From Apricaphanius iberus (Eukaryota > Chordata > Actinopteri > Cyprinodontiformes > Aphaniidae), in assembly GCA_028564705.1 (NCBI GenBank), contig JAPXFQ010002701.1, forward strand, positions 1,160,001-1,224,000: a stretch of DNA of 64,000 nt, in the 5' to 3' direction. Of this stretch, positions 35,331 to 48,659 are shown piece by piece; within the stretch, counting starts at the first letter, position 1, and each line of letters begins with the position of its first letter. The notes below the pieces were generated by a model, which did not search any database, was not told where the DNA came from, and worked only from the letters and a program-made list of their open reading frames with translations. The position numbers and the translations under genes are program-made.

Positions 35331-35384
35331 CCAGGTGTCTTCATACTACAATCACTCGAGACACAATCAATGTGCTCAGGTAAT

Positions 35385-35530
35385 CTCCATTTCAATGTTG
35401 GCGGTGGGGATTGGCCCAGTGTGGTGGTGGCGTCTGTCGTCCGTTGGCCGGCTGCAGGTCCTTCCTGCCTTGCGGCGGGGTACCCTTGTCGGCCGCTCCC
35501 TGGTCGGGGCCCTGCTGGTGAGCAATTTCG
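35385..35530. repeat. Short GC-rich insert
   Basis: About 145 bases rich in G and C (GGCCGGCTGCAGGTCCTTCC, TGCGGCGGGGTACCC, GGTCGGGGCCCTGCTGG) in AT-rich DNA, directly right of a Tc1 relic. It resembles fragments of GC-rich fish retroelements; family unknown. Confidence 0.4.
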
Positions 35531-36289
35531 TGACCATAACTTTAAGAAATTAATCAGTAATCACTAATAAAGATTTTTCATACATATATATCAAGTGGAG
35601 TACTATGGCAAAGTTGTAATGCTCTGTTTGGGAAAGTAAATTTGTTGGGCTTGTACTTGGTACTGAGACACATTCTGAGTAGCAAACGTTAGATAGGACA
35701 CATATAAAAAATTAAAACATTTAATAATAATAAATAAATACAAATTTATAAGTACTTAGTCCCAATGGGCACTACAGAGAACATTAATAAATTGCTTGAT
35801 TAACTTGTAAAATTAAATGATCTTACTGCAAAAAATATTTGAAATTACTTATCAGGTGTTCACTTTTAAAGAATAATCATATAATTAAAAAATATTTTAA
35901 ATAAAAAAATGATTTCACATATCTTTCGTTTATAAAATATGTTTGTTAAGACCCCAGCCATTATTCAAATATGAAAAGGGGGTTTAGGAAGGTCACACCC
36001 CCAAACATGTCACAACATCTTAAAGCTACCGTTGCCCTCTCTAAGAATCATAGGAACTTTGCTTAGGGACAAATACTGTATGACAAATATGATCAAAAAA
36101 TAAATGCACAAAGATGAATGGCAGGGTCTCAATTGTTCAGTTCAGTACATTTATGTAGCCTAGTGAATTTATTTTTACAGTTTCTTAAATATTTTGAGCA
36201 AAATTTATAATCACAGAATGAGGCAAACTAGCTAAAAGTCTATAAAATGATTGCTTCTCTGTTTACAGCTCCTTTTTAAAGGTCTCCTT
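35531..36289. other. AT-rich non-coding sequence
   Basis: Very AT-rich, with no gene or clear repeat. Confidence 0.5.
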
Positions 36290-36865
36290 CACTGATTTTT
36301 TTTTCCAATACAATCAATCATTCTGAGTTGCATAAGCATCCTGCATGTGAATATTTTATTTTCTCTGAACTCAATTCCCTGCATCAGTTAGAGAGAAAAA
36401 AACACAGCATAAAATGCCTGAGTCAAAGAAAGCCTTTCATCTTAAAGTCAGTTCTCATGGGACCGCCCACAGGAAGGCAGCATTGTTTTGGCCAGGTAGC
36501 TGTAGCTACGAGAAGTTAGCAACTCTACAACACAGCAGAACTCGTTTGGTATTTGCGGAGATAACACATTAACGCTAGAAATTTTTTTTTTCATTCTGCT
36601 CAAAGTGACTCAACAAATCAGTAACCGAGTGTTGCATTTTGCTGGTGGTGCTCCAAAAACAAATTCCAACAATTTCTTCTTTTGCTCCTCTTCTGTGGGA
36701 AAAAATTAGGCATTGATGTGTTATCTCCACAAATACTGAACATGTTCTGCTGTGTGTCGAGATGCTAATTGTTAGCTTCTCGTAGCTACAGCTCTGCTCT
36801 GCTCTCTGGTCAAAATAATTCAGTGTTCCTATGGGCGGTCCCAAGCCAGGCAGGCGAGGCCAATG

Positions 36866-38452
36866 TACAGTGCTCTGCATAAATGAGTATACCCCACTAC
36901 GTTTGTCAGAAAACCTTAAGCTTCCTTTCAGAATCAACATTTTGTATGATATACTATACTACAAACTACTCCCACAAATGATTTGTTCATTTGCAAACAC
37001 AAAATAGTGATTTGCCTAACAAATTCATTCAAGCCAATGTTGTAAAAATGAGCATACCCCAGTTATAGTCCTAGGAGAAAAGCCACACTTAAGATTACAA
37101 ACTTCTAATTAACAGGCATTCAACCACAGGTTAGTCTAATGATTCATTTAAGAGGTGTCCAGCAGACAGGTGTCAATTAAAGGGCATTACTTTACAAAGA
37201 AAATCCCTTTCCATTTCATGCTTTCAGTAAAGGCTCCCCCTGGAAGAGAAATCTGAGAAAGGGAATAATTTTTTTACAAAAAAAAAGGTGAGGGCTACAA
37301 GAATATCAGCAAAGCTTTACATAACAGTGAAAATACTGTAGCAAAAGTGATGAATAAATTTGAGAAAGATGGAAGATCCACCATCTTACAAGGCTGTCCA
37401 CTGAAGTTAACATATCGACAGGAGCGTCTTCTGATGAGAAGGGTTGAAGAAAATCGCCATGCAAGTTCACTGCAGTTAGCTAAAGCAGTAGAAAGCCAAA
37501 CTAGAGTCACCGTTTCCCGGGACACCATACGGCGCACACTGCAGAGGAATGGCATGCATGAGTATCGTCCATGAAGGAAGCCTCTCCTAAAGCCCATGCA
37601 CAAAAAAGGATGCCTAGAATTTGCTAGGGCCCATGCTGAAAAAATGAAGACTACTGTGACTCTATACTCTGGAGTGATGAGACCAAGATCACTGTTTTTG
37701 GAACTAATGGTTTAAAAACTGTATGGTGTCGTAAAGGTGAGGATTTCAAATAAAAATGCATGGTGCCTACATTGAAACATGGTGGTTGCAGTGTCTTTAT
37801 GTGGGGCTGCATGAGTGCTGCTGGTGTTGGGGAGCTGCATTCCATTGATGGCATCATAAACTCAACAATGTACTGCTCTATACTGAAGGAGAAGATGCTG
37901 CCATCACTCCGTGCACTTGTCGTTGTGCACTTTTCCAACACAACAATGATCCAAAAACACACATCTAAAGCTACTGTTGCATTTCTGAAGCAAAACAGGG
38001 TAAAGGCCAAGTTTGTCTCTTGATCTGAACCCAATCAAACACCTGTGGAGAATTCTGAAGTGACAAGTTGAGAATCACTCTCCATCCAGCATCCAGGCTC
38101 TAAAATAGGTCATTCTTAAAGAATGGAAAAAGATAGATGTTGCCTAGATTGCCTAGACCATGCCTAGAAGACTTGATGCTGTCCTTAAAAATCATGGTGC
38201 TCATACAAAATACTAGATGTAGTAATTTTTGTTGCAGGGTGTATTCATTTTTGCTTCAAACAATTTGAGTAAAACTGAATATTTTGTGATCTAAATTAGA
38301 TTATTAACCTTAATTTCATGTTATGGAGTTAAATAAGTGTTCAATAAAACTCGTCCTTGTGGAAAGTTTGGAAATTGTTATTTTGTTCATTGAGCTACTG
38401 ATTACATTCATACTTTTTAAATGGGGTGTACTCATTTATGCAGAGCACTGTA
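36866..38452 (+). mobile_element. Tc1-like transposon nested in the foldback arm
   Basis: TA dinucleotides at 36866-36867 and 38451-38452 bracket inverted ends CAGTGCTCTGCATAAATGAG and CTCATTTATGCAGAGCACTG, a perfect 20-bp match, with GTATACCCC/GGGGTGTAC next. The size of 1583 bp is normal for Tc1. It interrupts the right arm of the foldback, so it inserted later. Confidence 0.9.
37280..38200 (+). pseudogene. Broken Tc1-like transposase with mutated catalytic residues
   Basis: The first readable block (37347-37574) has the second helix-turn-helix part (KLTYRQERLLMRRVEENRHA ... VSRDTIRRTLQRNGMH) and ends at a stop. The next block near 37660-37690 carries the SGVMRPRS remnant of the SDETK motif, frame-shifted. 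37760-38023 reads MVPTLKHGGCSVFMWGCMSAAG onward. At the second catalytic position HNNDPK replaces HDNDPK (Asp to Asn). A further frameshift leads to LNPIKHLW, where Lys replaces the catalytic Glu. It is therefore dead in both frame and active site. Confidence 0.85.
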
Positions 38453-38606
38453 TGTAAACTGTTCCCTATGACGTTTAAAGAACAGGCTTTTTCAAACTCA
38501 GCCATTTTGTCATCTATATTCTCTCTGTTTACATGCAGCATGCTTATACAACTCAGACTGACAGATTGTATTAAAAAAAACAAAACTGTTTTTCATATTT
38601 TACAGT

Positions 38607-38972
38607 ACGGCTGCACGGTGGCGCAGTGGTTAGCACTGTTGCCTTGCAGCAAGAAGGTTGTGGGTTCATATCCCGGCCCAGGGCCTTTCTGCATGGAGTT
38701 TGCATGTTCTCCCCGTGCATGTGTGGGTTCCCTCCGGGTACTCTGGCTTCCTCCCACAGTCCAAAAACATGAATGTCAGGTTAATTGATGTCACCAAATT
38801 GTCCTTAGGTGTGAGTGTGTGCATGGTTGTTTGTCCTATTTGTCCTGCCCTGTGATGGACTGGCAACCTGTCCAGGGTGTACCCTGCCTCTTGCCCATTG
38901 ACAGCTGGAGATAGGCACCAGCACCCCCCGTGACCCATTAAGGATTAAGCGGTAAAGAAAATGGATGGATGG
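38607..38972 (+). mobile_element. tRNA-derived SINE, plus orientation, 12-bp TSDs
   Basis: The head is GGCTGCACGG with an A box TGGCGCAGTGG (38619-38629) and a B box GGTTCATATCC (38663-38673). The body includes CTTTCTGCATGGAGTTTGCA and GGACTGGCAACCTGTCCAGG, and the 3' end is (ATGG)n. Perfect 12-bp duplications ATATTTTACAGT lie at 38595-38606 and 38973-38984. It is the same family as 7607-7967 and inserted just outside the foldback arm. Confidence 0.92.
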
Positions 38973-38984
38973 ATATTTTACAGT

Positions 38985-41900
38985 TAAGGAGATCTTTAAG
39001 CAAGTTATTCCAAACAAAAATGTTGACCGTGTGCATTGTCACCTGCAAAGATACTGATACTGAAATCGCTGAAGATAAAATGTCAACATAATCAGTAAGC
39101 ACAACGTAAGATGTGAAAATATTGCTGTCTAGAGCTTCCACACCATAATTATGACATTTCTGCATTCTGCTGTCATCTATCTATTCCACTTTCTGTCATA
39201 AAAACAGATTGATTTTCTTTGGTGTGGCTAATAATTTTACAAAACATCATCTTAGATTCGACAGGGTAGTATTATACAGGATAATTGCACGATTGCATTA
39301 AATTGTTTTCCAATGTTTTCAATCTGTTTTCTGCACCTGAAAAACATGCTTCTCATGTTTTTGAGACAAGGTAATTTACAATAGTGTGCTTTTGAATTCC
39401 TTTAAAGGACAGAAAAACTCTGTTATCGTTGTGATGAAATGGTCCCAATAATAGAAAAGGAATACATTCTGACCACTATCTGCACCTCTGTGCATTCCTG
39501 TTCTTTTCTTCGCTGAAACTCATGTTTTCTGCACAGCCTCCTCTGCGTCTCATTCATAATCTCAGATAAACTGATCTCCAGTGCTGCTTTTAAATAGTTT
39601 TTTTTCTTATAAGGCTGTTTCTGTATTCTTGATCTTATCTCACTGTAGATGCTTAACTCACACCTCTGCCATCCCAGAATCCAAGACTGTAAGCCTCTCA
39701 AGAACAGTTCTACAGCAATATCTCAGGGTCAGTGACCAGTGCTTTCTTATATTCGGCAGATTTTACAGGTTGAACCTGATAAAAAAACGTACTGTGTAAC
39801 GTCTGAGCAGAAAATATCTCATTTGGTGCGGTAGAGCTCTGTGCTTTGTATTGCCAGCTGCGTTCTTTTGTTTCATGCTTCACTATTTCCTTTAATGTTC
39901 CCACACTGTGTGAGTACTTGGATTCTTAATGGCCTCCTTGTGTTACGCTCAGTGGAACAGTCAACAGTGGCAAGATCTGGGTCCTTTTTGTATGCATTTG
40001 TGCTTTTTCTTTTCTCTCTTCTTCTCTTATTCAAAACATAAAATACTGCTCAGTTGGCTCCCCTGGCATTTTTGAATTCTTTTTGTATGCTGTGCTCATG
40101 ACAGAAACATGGTAGCTGAAAATACAAAGCAACACTGAATAAACATGATTAAAAGGAAGCATTTCTGCTGCAGGAACATTTCAGGGTACGCGAATCCAAA
40201 GACAAATGACATCCTGTCAAATCACAAAGAAAGTCCTCCATTTATTCTAAAAATAATTAGGAAAAAATTAGCTCATGCAAGTATCACATGGCGAAATAAT
40301 GTATTAAAATGTGAAATTTAAAGCTGAAATTACTGCATTTCGTTCTCTGTATCAGTTACAGTCTTTACACACTAGTTGCAGTTAACTTGGGGTAGCTGAT
40401 TTATTTGTATCTAAATCTGGATTCTTCAGCTGATGTGTGACATAATCTTTTACAAATTGTGTCTGTTTAAGAACTGGGTAACTTCTACTTTTCATTTAAC
40501 TCGTCTGCAACTGTCAATATATCTTTGAGCCAACAGTGCACCTCACAGTAGAAAGTGTGCCTGGTGAAAGAATGTCTGAAGAGTTACCTTGAAGGGATCG
40601 GGATTTTGTTTCAGAACAAAAGGACTCAGAGAATCCTACCCGGAAAATTACTCTTTAAAAATCGGTCTGAAAGAAAAGACAGCATTAATTATTTTCTTCT
40701 TTTTTTTTTCCACTGTCCCTATATCGCCCTGATGGAGTCTGACTTAGGTCTTCATGTTGATTTTGACCTTAACTCAATGGCATCAGGTGTTTAGCTATGA
40801 TGAGTACTATCTGTTGTAAAAAAAAAAAAAGAAGAAGCTGCTTCAACAGTAACTGCTCTGTTTCTGCCTCACCTTAAATCTGCTGAAGTTGAATTTTTAC
40901 TTGATGATATAAATTTGAATGTTAAATCTGCACAAGATGCTGCTGTGGTTTTGGGGTCTGGAGTCGTCACACTGTCATATGTACACTCAATGTTACTACT
41001 TGCACACTGTTCTTATTGTATAGAGACACTTTATAATGTCATCGACACATCTATGTAATCCATACACCCTACTATCTTGTAATGTTTATGCGGACCCGAG
41101 CTGCAGGTTATTGTAACTGATTAATCCTTTTCCCACCTAATTTGTCTTCCAGCTTTCCTGAGTACAAGTCTTTCCAAGCTAGCTGAAGCATTGATTTCTC
41201 ATTTATTTCTTGGTCTGCTCAATCCTTGTGGAAAATTGTCATTTTGGACTCCTAGAAAATTTTCTCAGCCAATACCATATAAACATGTTTCCTTTTAATC
41301 ATGAGGACAAGTCATTCCTTGTGGATTCCTCCGAACAAGAATCACTGGATTCAACAGGCAGAGACCAGTACATGATCAACCTTGCATCTATTGTCTATAC
41401 AATAATTTCAAATGGAAGATTATTTTAATAGAGTCTTTCAGGATTTATGTCCTCTTGCCTGTTTTGCATCTTCTGTAGACATTCAGTCCCAGATGTATCT
41501 GACTCACCAGCCTCATTGATCCTGCTTCAGCTTTTCTCCATCTTAACATTTTAAATTATTTTAGCATTTTATTTCATTTTCTTTGCTTTTCTTTTTTTTT
41601 GTTTTTTGATCAATTTAAAACCCATTCATATTTACCTGTATTAGATACACACATTTTAGACGATCAATGACAGACAGTTTCATTTGTTTTTTTCTTTTTC
41701 CTAGAACAAGTTATGCTAAGGTAAACAAAAGATGCTCAAGCGTTGCCTTTCTGTGCATTTGCCGTAGTAACGTACACAATTTCCACAGCTGAGCAAGGTT
41801 GCCATGGATTTTTTTGGACATTCCAAAATATCTTCCTGCATTAGCCTCACAGCTAATGAAGCCATAAATATCACACATGTCCAAAACTGCCACAGAATTG

Positions 41901-44900
41901 GCTCAACTGCTTTTCCAATATCTTAGCAATAGCCTAATAATGATATTGCTCTCATGCAATAATACACAGATGTTCTGTCTGCACAAATAAATTGCAGCTC
42001 ACTCCGGCAGGCTAAACCGTTAAAACAAAACTTGAAACTGACATCATGACCCACTTTCTGTTTTATTTAGCTAAAAGTTATCTTATTATTTCTGGGCATT
42101 CCTTGAGCATTGAACTGTCATCACCAGATGCTCAGCTGATCCTTAATACTCTGAAAAAGAAAAAAATACGAGATGTTGATGTCTAAAAGTAACATATCCC
42201 TGCCTGAAAGGGTAGAACACTAAATTCTACACCCTTCATCCCAAAACATGTTCACTATTCAAAACAGGAGTACATAATAGCAACATGAGCTACAAAACTT
42301 CACAGTCCACAAAATCCTTATTATTTTCTGACCTTCAAACCAAACATTTTTCAATAATAGAGTATGTACTGTGTGACAGAAGCCCCATCACCTACCCATG
42401 GTTGGATGGATTTTGGAAGGTAAAATAAATATTTCGATGTTATTCAGTTAGTTTTCTTACAAAAACATAAACCAGAAAGTGTCTTTAAAAAACAGATTTG
42501 TTTAATGCTATTAGTAAGATAATTGGGTTTTACAAAAACTCTCCTCTCGGATTTTGTTAAGAATTTTCATTTATCTCAATGTAATTCTTTAAAGTTATTC
42601 AGAAGCACAACTAAATAAAACAAAATAACTGAATTTGTGGCTCCCATGAACCTGATTGACTTTGTGCAGGCTGCGAATGCTTGAGAAAAAATGCTAAAAA
42701 AAAAAAAAAATTAACAAACTTTGCATACACCAAAATAAACCAAATAGTTTTAAAAAGAACCAGTCAGGCAAAAAGGCCAGCCTCTGGTCTTCATGATTAA
42801 GACTGTATTGGTGAAGCAGATGTTAATAACAATCTCACTTATCTTGTTTTATTAAAAAAAGAAACGTCTTACCATGAATATTCATTAAAAACAAAAGTTT
42901 AGCAAATTCTGCCCATATTTCAAATTACAAGCTAAACTTGAGATTCTATACCAAAGAAATATTTAGTTTTGGGATTCTATAGATTTATTGTTGCTGAAAC
43001 TGACACAAAAAATGTTTTTTATACATCTATCCATAGTTTTAAAGCACTCTGGTAATCATCTCTGAAAGCCAGCAGAGAGTAAAACAATGAAGAGTGGCAC
43101 ATTGGCATTTGGAGCCCAAAACTCCAGATGGGTGGGTATGTAATGTGTAGCCAGAAGCTGAGAGGGGAGTGAGGTGTTCCAAAAGGCAGGTGGAATAAAG
43201 TGACACGGGATGAGAGCAGGAGGGGGTGATAATAAGGAATCCATGTGACTGACTCACAGCGACGGGCTTACCTGGCTATGAATATTTCAGACAGCAGTGA
43301 GGTGTGTTATTACAGCTCGGTGGGAGCACTCACAACATGGGGCGAGACATGTGCCGTCACAAGATAGGGCTGAGAACAAAAGCACACAAACAATGCAATT
43401 TTTTCCAGCATTCACAGAGAACGCATCTCAGATTGCTCAACTGTGCTGAATGGCGGAACGACAAAATGTTTTCATCAACAAACTAAACTCAGCATCTTCC
43501 TCTGACACGCTGCCTTAAGTCAATACATCAGCCAATCCATAAGTAAGGCAAGGTTTACATATTATCGGAAGACTGGCTGTGCCTAAGAGAGCAAAATAAA
43601 TCCATGCTGGTTTTTTTGGGGGTTTTTTTTCAAAGTTGGAGCAGTCCCACATGGCAAGAGGACGATTAAATAAATATTCTGTTTACATGGACTGGTAGCC
43701 CAGGGGTCTTCAAACTAGTCCAGTAAAGAAGCTTCACTCAGTTCGCTAACAACTTAGAGCCTCTGGCAATTTTCATGAAATCCCTCAACTTTTTTTTTTT
43801 TTTTTTTACCAGCTTCTGACTCTCAAGCAACTGCCTATTCAGAACCGCTTCTTGGTAATTAGACTGTCGTTTGGTGATGTGATGGTGAGAGAGATTGGTT
43901 TTCAGAAGATGTAAAGAAATGCATTTTCATATGGACAAAATATATTAATGTTTTTTGAAATATAACTTGCATAAACTGCCAAAGACAAAACAAGGCAACA
44001 AACAAAAGGTGTGCTCAAAAACGACGATGGACTGGTATTTATACATTTGATGGCATGATGTATGAATTCATTCACCGTGGCTTCTAGAGAAGATTAATTG
44101 GGTTTGTGCTGTGCGGGGATAAACACAGCAACACTCACTGCCAAACGTTGGTGAACTCCAAGAAGAAATATATTTTTTAAATTATTAAACAAAAAAAACA
44201 ATGCAATTGATCATATTTGGCTTGTCTTACAGACACTTGACTAACCAAAATGTTACCTATCTTAGCATTTTTAAAAATCGAAATATTGCATTATTGAACT
44301 ACAGCACCATGATTCTGTAATGTGCTTGACAGCCTGCAATCAGCTAAAGATAAAATCAGGATCTATAAAAATGTATCTCCCGTGAGTTTTGTAAATTGTA
44401 TGTTATGCAGTATATTATATGCAGACTATGTGTCTCAAAAAAAACCTGCAAAAAATACATATATTCCAAAAATACATTAAAACCTACAGAAATAATGATA
44501 TGCTTGGCTATGAATATATACAGCTTGTGTTTCCCAGGTTTCTGGGCTCCTTAATGTTTTAACATCATACCAACGCCCCTGGCTAAATCAGATCATGGTG
44601 CGTAGGACTGACTGTTGAATGCTGAATCCAGTTACTCTCTCCAGGCTGCAGTGAGCTAGTGTGCATGCCGCTGCGTTGGCAGCCATATAATGTAAATCTG
44701 TCCGTTACCAATTACCAATTTGTTGTTGCTAACACAAAACCCTTGATTAATCCAGTATAGAAAATAAAATCTTCATAACAATGCATTGACCTTTGAAGGG
44801 ATGAAATCTGTCTTTTCATTAGGTTTAAAAAAATTTCTTGATAAAACTGGAAACTTAAGATGAAGAAGAAAAGTGAATGTTTGAGGCAATAAATATGTTT

Positions 44901-46074
44901 TATTGTATTTTTTTTAAATGAACTTCGGAATACCATCAATCTTTAAATATATTTAGACTCCATGTAATGAGTGTAATTTTGCATTGATGGTGTCCTTCAT
45001 ATTATATTGTATTTATGGTATTTTAATCTTCTTTAATGGGAGTTTAACGTTGATCTGCTTTGTTTAGTATGCATTGATTAAATAATCCTGAAAAAGCCTT
45101 TTAATTCAATAGAAGATTCTATGCTTAATAAAAGCAAAATTAATTAACAAAAACCTATTCTAACCAGTCGAGTGAGCAGGTACATAGCCTCCGACAGAGA
45201 CAAAAAAATAATAAAACACCTGCAACTCTGCAAGGCTTAAGATGGCATAGAAACTGAATGAACGAATGAATGAATGAACACAATATAACATAAACTCCAT
45301 CTTATTTCATGGAATTCTTTAACACTTATAATAATCTCCATCAATTTTAGGTGTGTTCACCTTCAGTGACTGTGATGCACACCCAGAAAAGTTTCTCTAA
45401 TTAGTTTCACAGTGACATACTCATATGAGAGGCTGATCAGATAAGACATTATTATAGTTATTATATGAGGTCAATCATTTTACCAAAAATAGACCCATTC
45501 TACAAATCTTACCTTTTTCTTTGTTTATAGCTACAATAGCAGATTTTGTCCCCTTAATAGCTTCCAACCACATGTCATTAACCGATGGTATTACTGTGAT
45601 GATACACCCTGATGCAACCACTGCTGCTGTTAACATGACACTTAGTTAAAAGCACTTCTGTTAAAACATCAGAGACTTTTCAGAATCCTTTCTCCTGATA
45701 GTAACTTCTGACATGGACACCTGAGACAAGTCTGTCTCATGCATTATATATCAGCCCTTAGTTATTCACCAGAAAGGACACGAATTAACCTGCCTGCGAC
45801 CTTGAGACTGCTATTAATATTCAGCAGATAGTGGCATTTTAAAAAATCAAACAACAAATGCTTTGACTGGTTCAAAGGTGTGAAAGTTATTTAAGATGTG
45901 TACTATGGTTTGTGAGGTTAAATTACCTTCTTTACGTTAATGTAAAACATTTATATGAGACACAACCAGAACTGTGTATATAATGCTAGGTCATAAAAAA
46001 AAACAGTACTGAGTGGGAGAAAGGCGCTAAAGAGGTGTTTGGAAAATTTTGTATGCAATAAGCCTTTTCTCCCC
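38985..46074. other. Long AT-rich stretch without recognised features
   Basis: I see no gene, TE motif or RNA gene with confidence. There is a small GAAT-type array near 45262-45288, and poly-A/T runs occur near 40820, 42695 and 43790. Blocks around 43030-43480 and 44500-44720 are of higher complexity. About 40690-41560 has an odd mosaic of ORF fragments that I could not match to anything. Confidence 0.4.
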
Positions 46075-46560
46075 AAACAGTAAATTGGTAGTATAGTTTG
46101 GCTTTTTTGAATTGTGTGAACCATGAGAGAACTACGGCACTCTGAATGGTGCTATGTTTGGTAAAAAAAAAAAGCAGAGCATATCATCAAAAACATCTTA
46201 TACCAATTGTTAAGAATGAGGATGGAAAAATTATGACTTTGGCTATTTTTAGCCACAAGACCAGAGTATGTGAAAGTCTGTCTTCTTACATGAACACAGT
46301 GTGAAAATTCATTTTAAGTCCCAGCATCTATTCTTTTTCCCACAAAGTATTGTGAAATCAAATCTCAAGCCATCAGTCTGACAGCTAAAGATTGGCCAAA
46401 ATGGGGTTGTCAGCAGAACATTAGTCCTAACCAAGCAAAGCCGAAAAGCAACAGCTGAATGGTAGAAAGAGAAAGACTCAAACGGTTGCTATGGCTCAAT
46501 CAAAGTCCAAATCTTAAAATTATTGAAATGTTCTTTTCCACATTCTCTGGCTCCAGATTT
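46075..46560 (+). pseudogene. Decayed Tc1-like transposase relic
   Basis: Plus-strand pieces follow transposase order. CATGAGAGAACTACGGCACTC and TGGTGCTATGTTTGG form the VW region. CCAATTGTTAAGAATGAGG is a mutated VKHGG segment. GACAGCTAAAGATTGGCC follows. AACATTAGTCCTAACC is the degraded DNDPKH region. TCAATCAAAGTCCAAATCTT...ATTGAAATG reads QSPNLKIIEM, keeping the catalytic Glu position. Many stops; no TIRs found. Confidence 0.65.
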
Positions 46561-48289
46561 TAGCATCTTTTTCTGATAAAACATTTAACTTTTATATGAC
46601 ATCAGAATGACTCACTTTCTAAAAAAACACCCAAACATTCCTGACGTAACATTGTATTAAATTTGTTTTCACCACTGCACAAGTTATGGAATGATGGGGT
46701 GTACCTAATTGATTCTATTGACATTCTATTGATGGGTTCTATTTCCCATGACTATATTTTGTAATATTACCAAGGCAGTAATAAAGTTATATAAAAATGA
46801 ATACAAATACCCTACCTCCTTTTTTGCTAGCCAATCTTCACATTTTCATCTTAATGATTCTGATTTAAGAAGCAGTTAAATGCTGTGTGTGTTCTCTTTA
46901 TTGTCAAGGGATTAAAATATGAGAGTAAAAGTCCCTATTCAGGAATTTGGGGGTTTTTTTCCATGAAAAATTGTAGCCTAATCCTCTGTTTTTTGTTTTG
47001 TTTTTTTCCAAAATCCATTGGGGTGGTCTGTGATACATGCAGATAAAGTTATACTTCTTTAAAGATAAATCATCAAATGAGCAAACTGATGTTGCTGCAG
47101 GAACTATTTGTGTTCTCACTGATGTTACAGAAATATTTATGTCTCCCTGGAAAAGCCCTAGTTCAATATTTCACCAAGCCAATTTAATTATTCACTGCAT
47201 TTCAGAGAAAGCAAAATGACAATGAGAACTCTGCTGTGGAAGAACCTAATGAAGCTCCTGCTTGATAGAAGTATAGATCTACTGCTGATTCAGTTACTTT
47301 GGTGCTTAAGGGAAGGTGTTGAGCTTTCTGTCATGCTGAGGGGAAAGGGGAGTATGGGTTTAGGACTGAGTAGAGATACCTGCAGGGAGTCTCTGTCTGT
47401 GCAAGCAGGAATAGCACCAGTAAAGTAAAACTATTAGGTGCATAATCGATCTGCATAAAAAACTAGTTAAGAGCACATTTTTGCACCTGCCGGAATATCA
47501 TTTCAGTGGGGTGGCAGCAAAATGTCCACTGTATAAGCTAAGTCTGTGTTCATGTGTGGTCACCCTCATAATGAATCTCTTCTTACATGAGCACAGTGTG
47601 CAAGCTCTGCTCAAAAACACAATATTTGCCTTTTTTTCCACCCCACATTTAAAGTAACAGAATTTTGTGTAATTGAAGTGTTCTTGGTAAACTAATTTTG
47701 CAAATGTATTCATTGTTTAATTAAACAAATAGAAATAACAAGCAAAAAAAAGAGGGAATTGCTTAAGAGGCCCAGGTTTCGTTCTGCATGAGTGGCAGCA
47801 CATATATTTGGGATTACAGCAAAAAACTGTTGAAGAAAACAGGCTCACCACCTCTATGCATCTTCATCTATTCTTTGCCTTTTAATTTATCCCTTTCTTT
47901 TTTACATGAGCAGGCCTGACTTTGAAGTTATAATGAATCACTTGCTTTGCGAAGTTACAAACATGTCAATACCCTTAACTAATGTCTTCCGGGATCGATA
48001 TCATGCATTACCTAGAAGAGAATGTGGAAGCTGTCTCTTGGTTTCAATTGGACAAATGCAGACTTCAGACATCAAGCTGTACCAGCTACAAAGCTGCAAA
48101 TAAAAAATAGCTATTATAGTAATTTCATCCAAAAAAGTAGGCATATCTTTGCAGAAACAAACAAAAGGTAATATTAGTGATTTTGCAGTGTATTATAGTT
48201 GCACCAAATTAAAATCTATATGTTTCATTTTTCATTTCAGAAAATGCAACTATTATGTAAGACCAATAAAAGATATTTAAATACATAAA
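46561..48289. other. AT-rich non-coding sequence
   Basis: I see no supported feature. Confidence 0.45.
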
Positions 48290-48580
48290 TATCAGCCTAT
48301 GTTTCTATGCACTTTACAGTATATGCACTCAATACTTAGTCTGGGCCCCCATTTGCATGACTTTTTGCCATACTGCAGTGTGACATGGAGGCCATCCCCT
48401 CCATGGCTGTGCTGAGGTGTTAAATAAGCCCAGGTTCTAGTTGCTTTAAAACAGGCTTTCAGCTTGCCTACATTGTTGGGTCTGGTTTCGTTCATCTTCC
48501 TCTTGACAGTGCTCTATAGAGTCTCTATTAGGTCAGGTCATTTTGGTGGCCAATCAAGGAACGGGATTCCATAGTCATTC
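48290..48580 (-). pseudogene. Tc1-like transposase C-terminal relic
   Basis: The minus strand reads pieces of a Tc1 C-terminus: DWPPK and PDLIETL (degraded SPDLNPIENL), then a continuous frame with KRKMNETRPNNVGKLKAC, ATRTWAYLTPQHSH and KWGPRLSIECIY. It lacks the DNA-binding and most of the catalytic domain. Confidence 0.75.
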
Positions 48581-48659
48581 AGGCATTGAGACTTTTAGCA
48601 GTGTAGGCAGGTGTCAGGCCCTGATGGAAAATAAAATCCCAGGGAAAATTACTATTCAT

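Larger units (their letters stand above)
36290..38590. mobile_element. Foldback element split by a nested Tc1 transposon
   Basis: The left arm (about 36290-36590) and right arm are inverted copies. GGGACCGCCCACAGGAAGGC pairs with CTATGGGCGGTCCC, GTAGCTACGAGAAGTTAGC with GCTTCTCGTAGCTACAG, and GGAGATAACACATTAACGC with GTGTTATCTCCACAAATAC. The right arm stops at 36867 and resumes at 38451 after the Tc1 element. There, CATGCAGCATGCTTATACAAC pairs with GTTGCATAAGCATCCTGCATG of the left arm, and GACAGATTGTATTAAAAAAA pairs with CCAATACAATCAATCATTC. Without the Tc1 insert the foldback is about 0.7 kb, with a loop near 36590-36700. It has no coding capacity; the class is unknown. Confidence 0.8.

Noticed and set aside
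38607..38690. tRNA gene
   Set aside because: A and B boxes are present, but they belong to the head of a SINE with body, ATGG tail and TSDs; no proper tRNA cloverleaf is evident.
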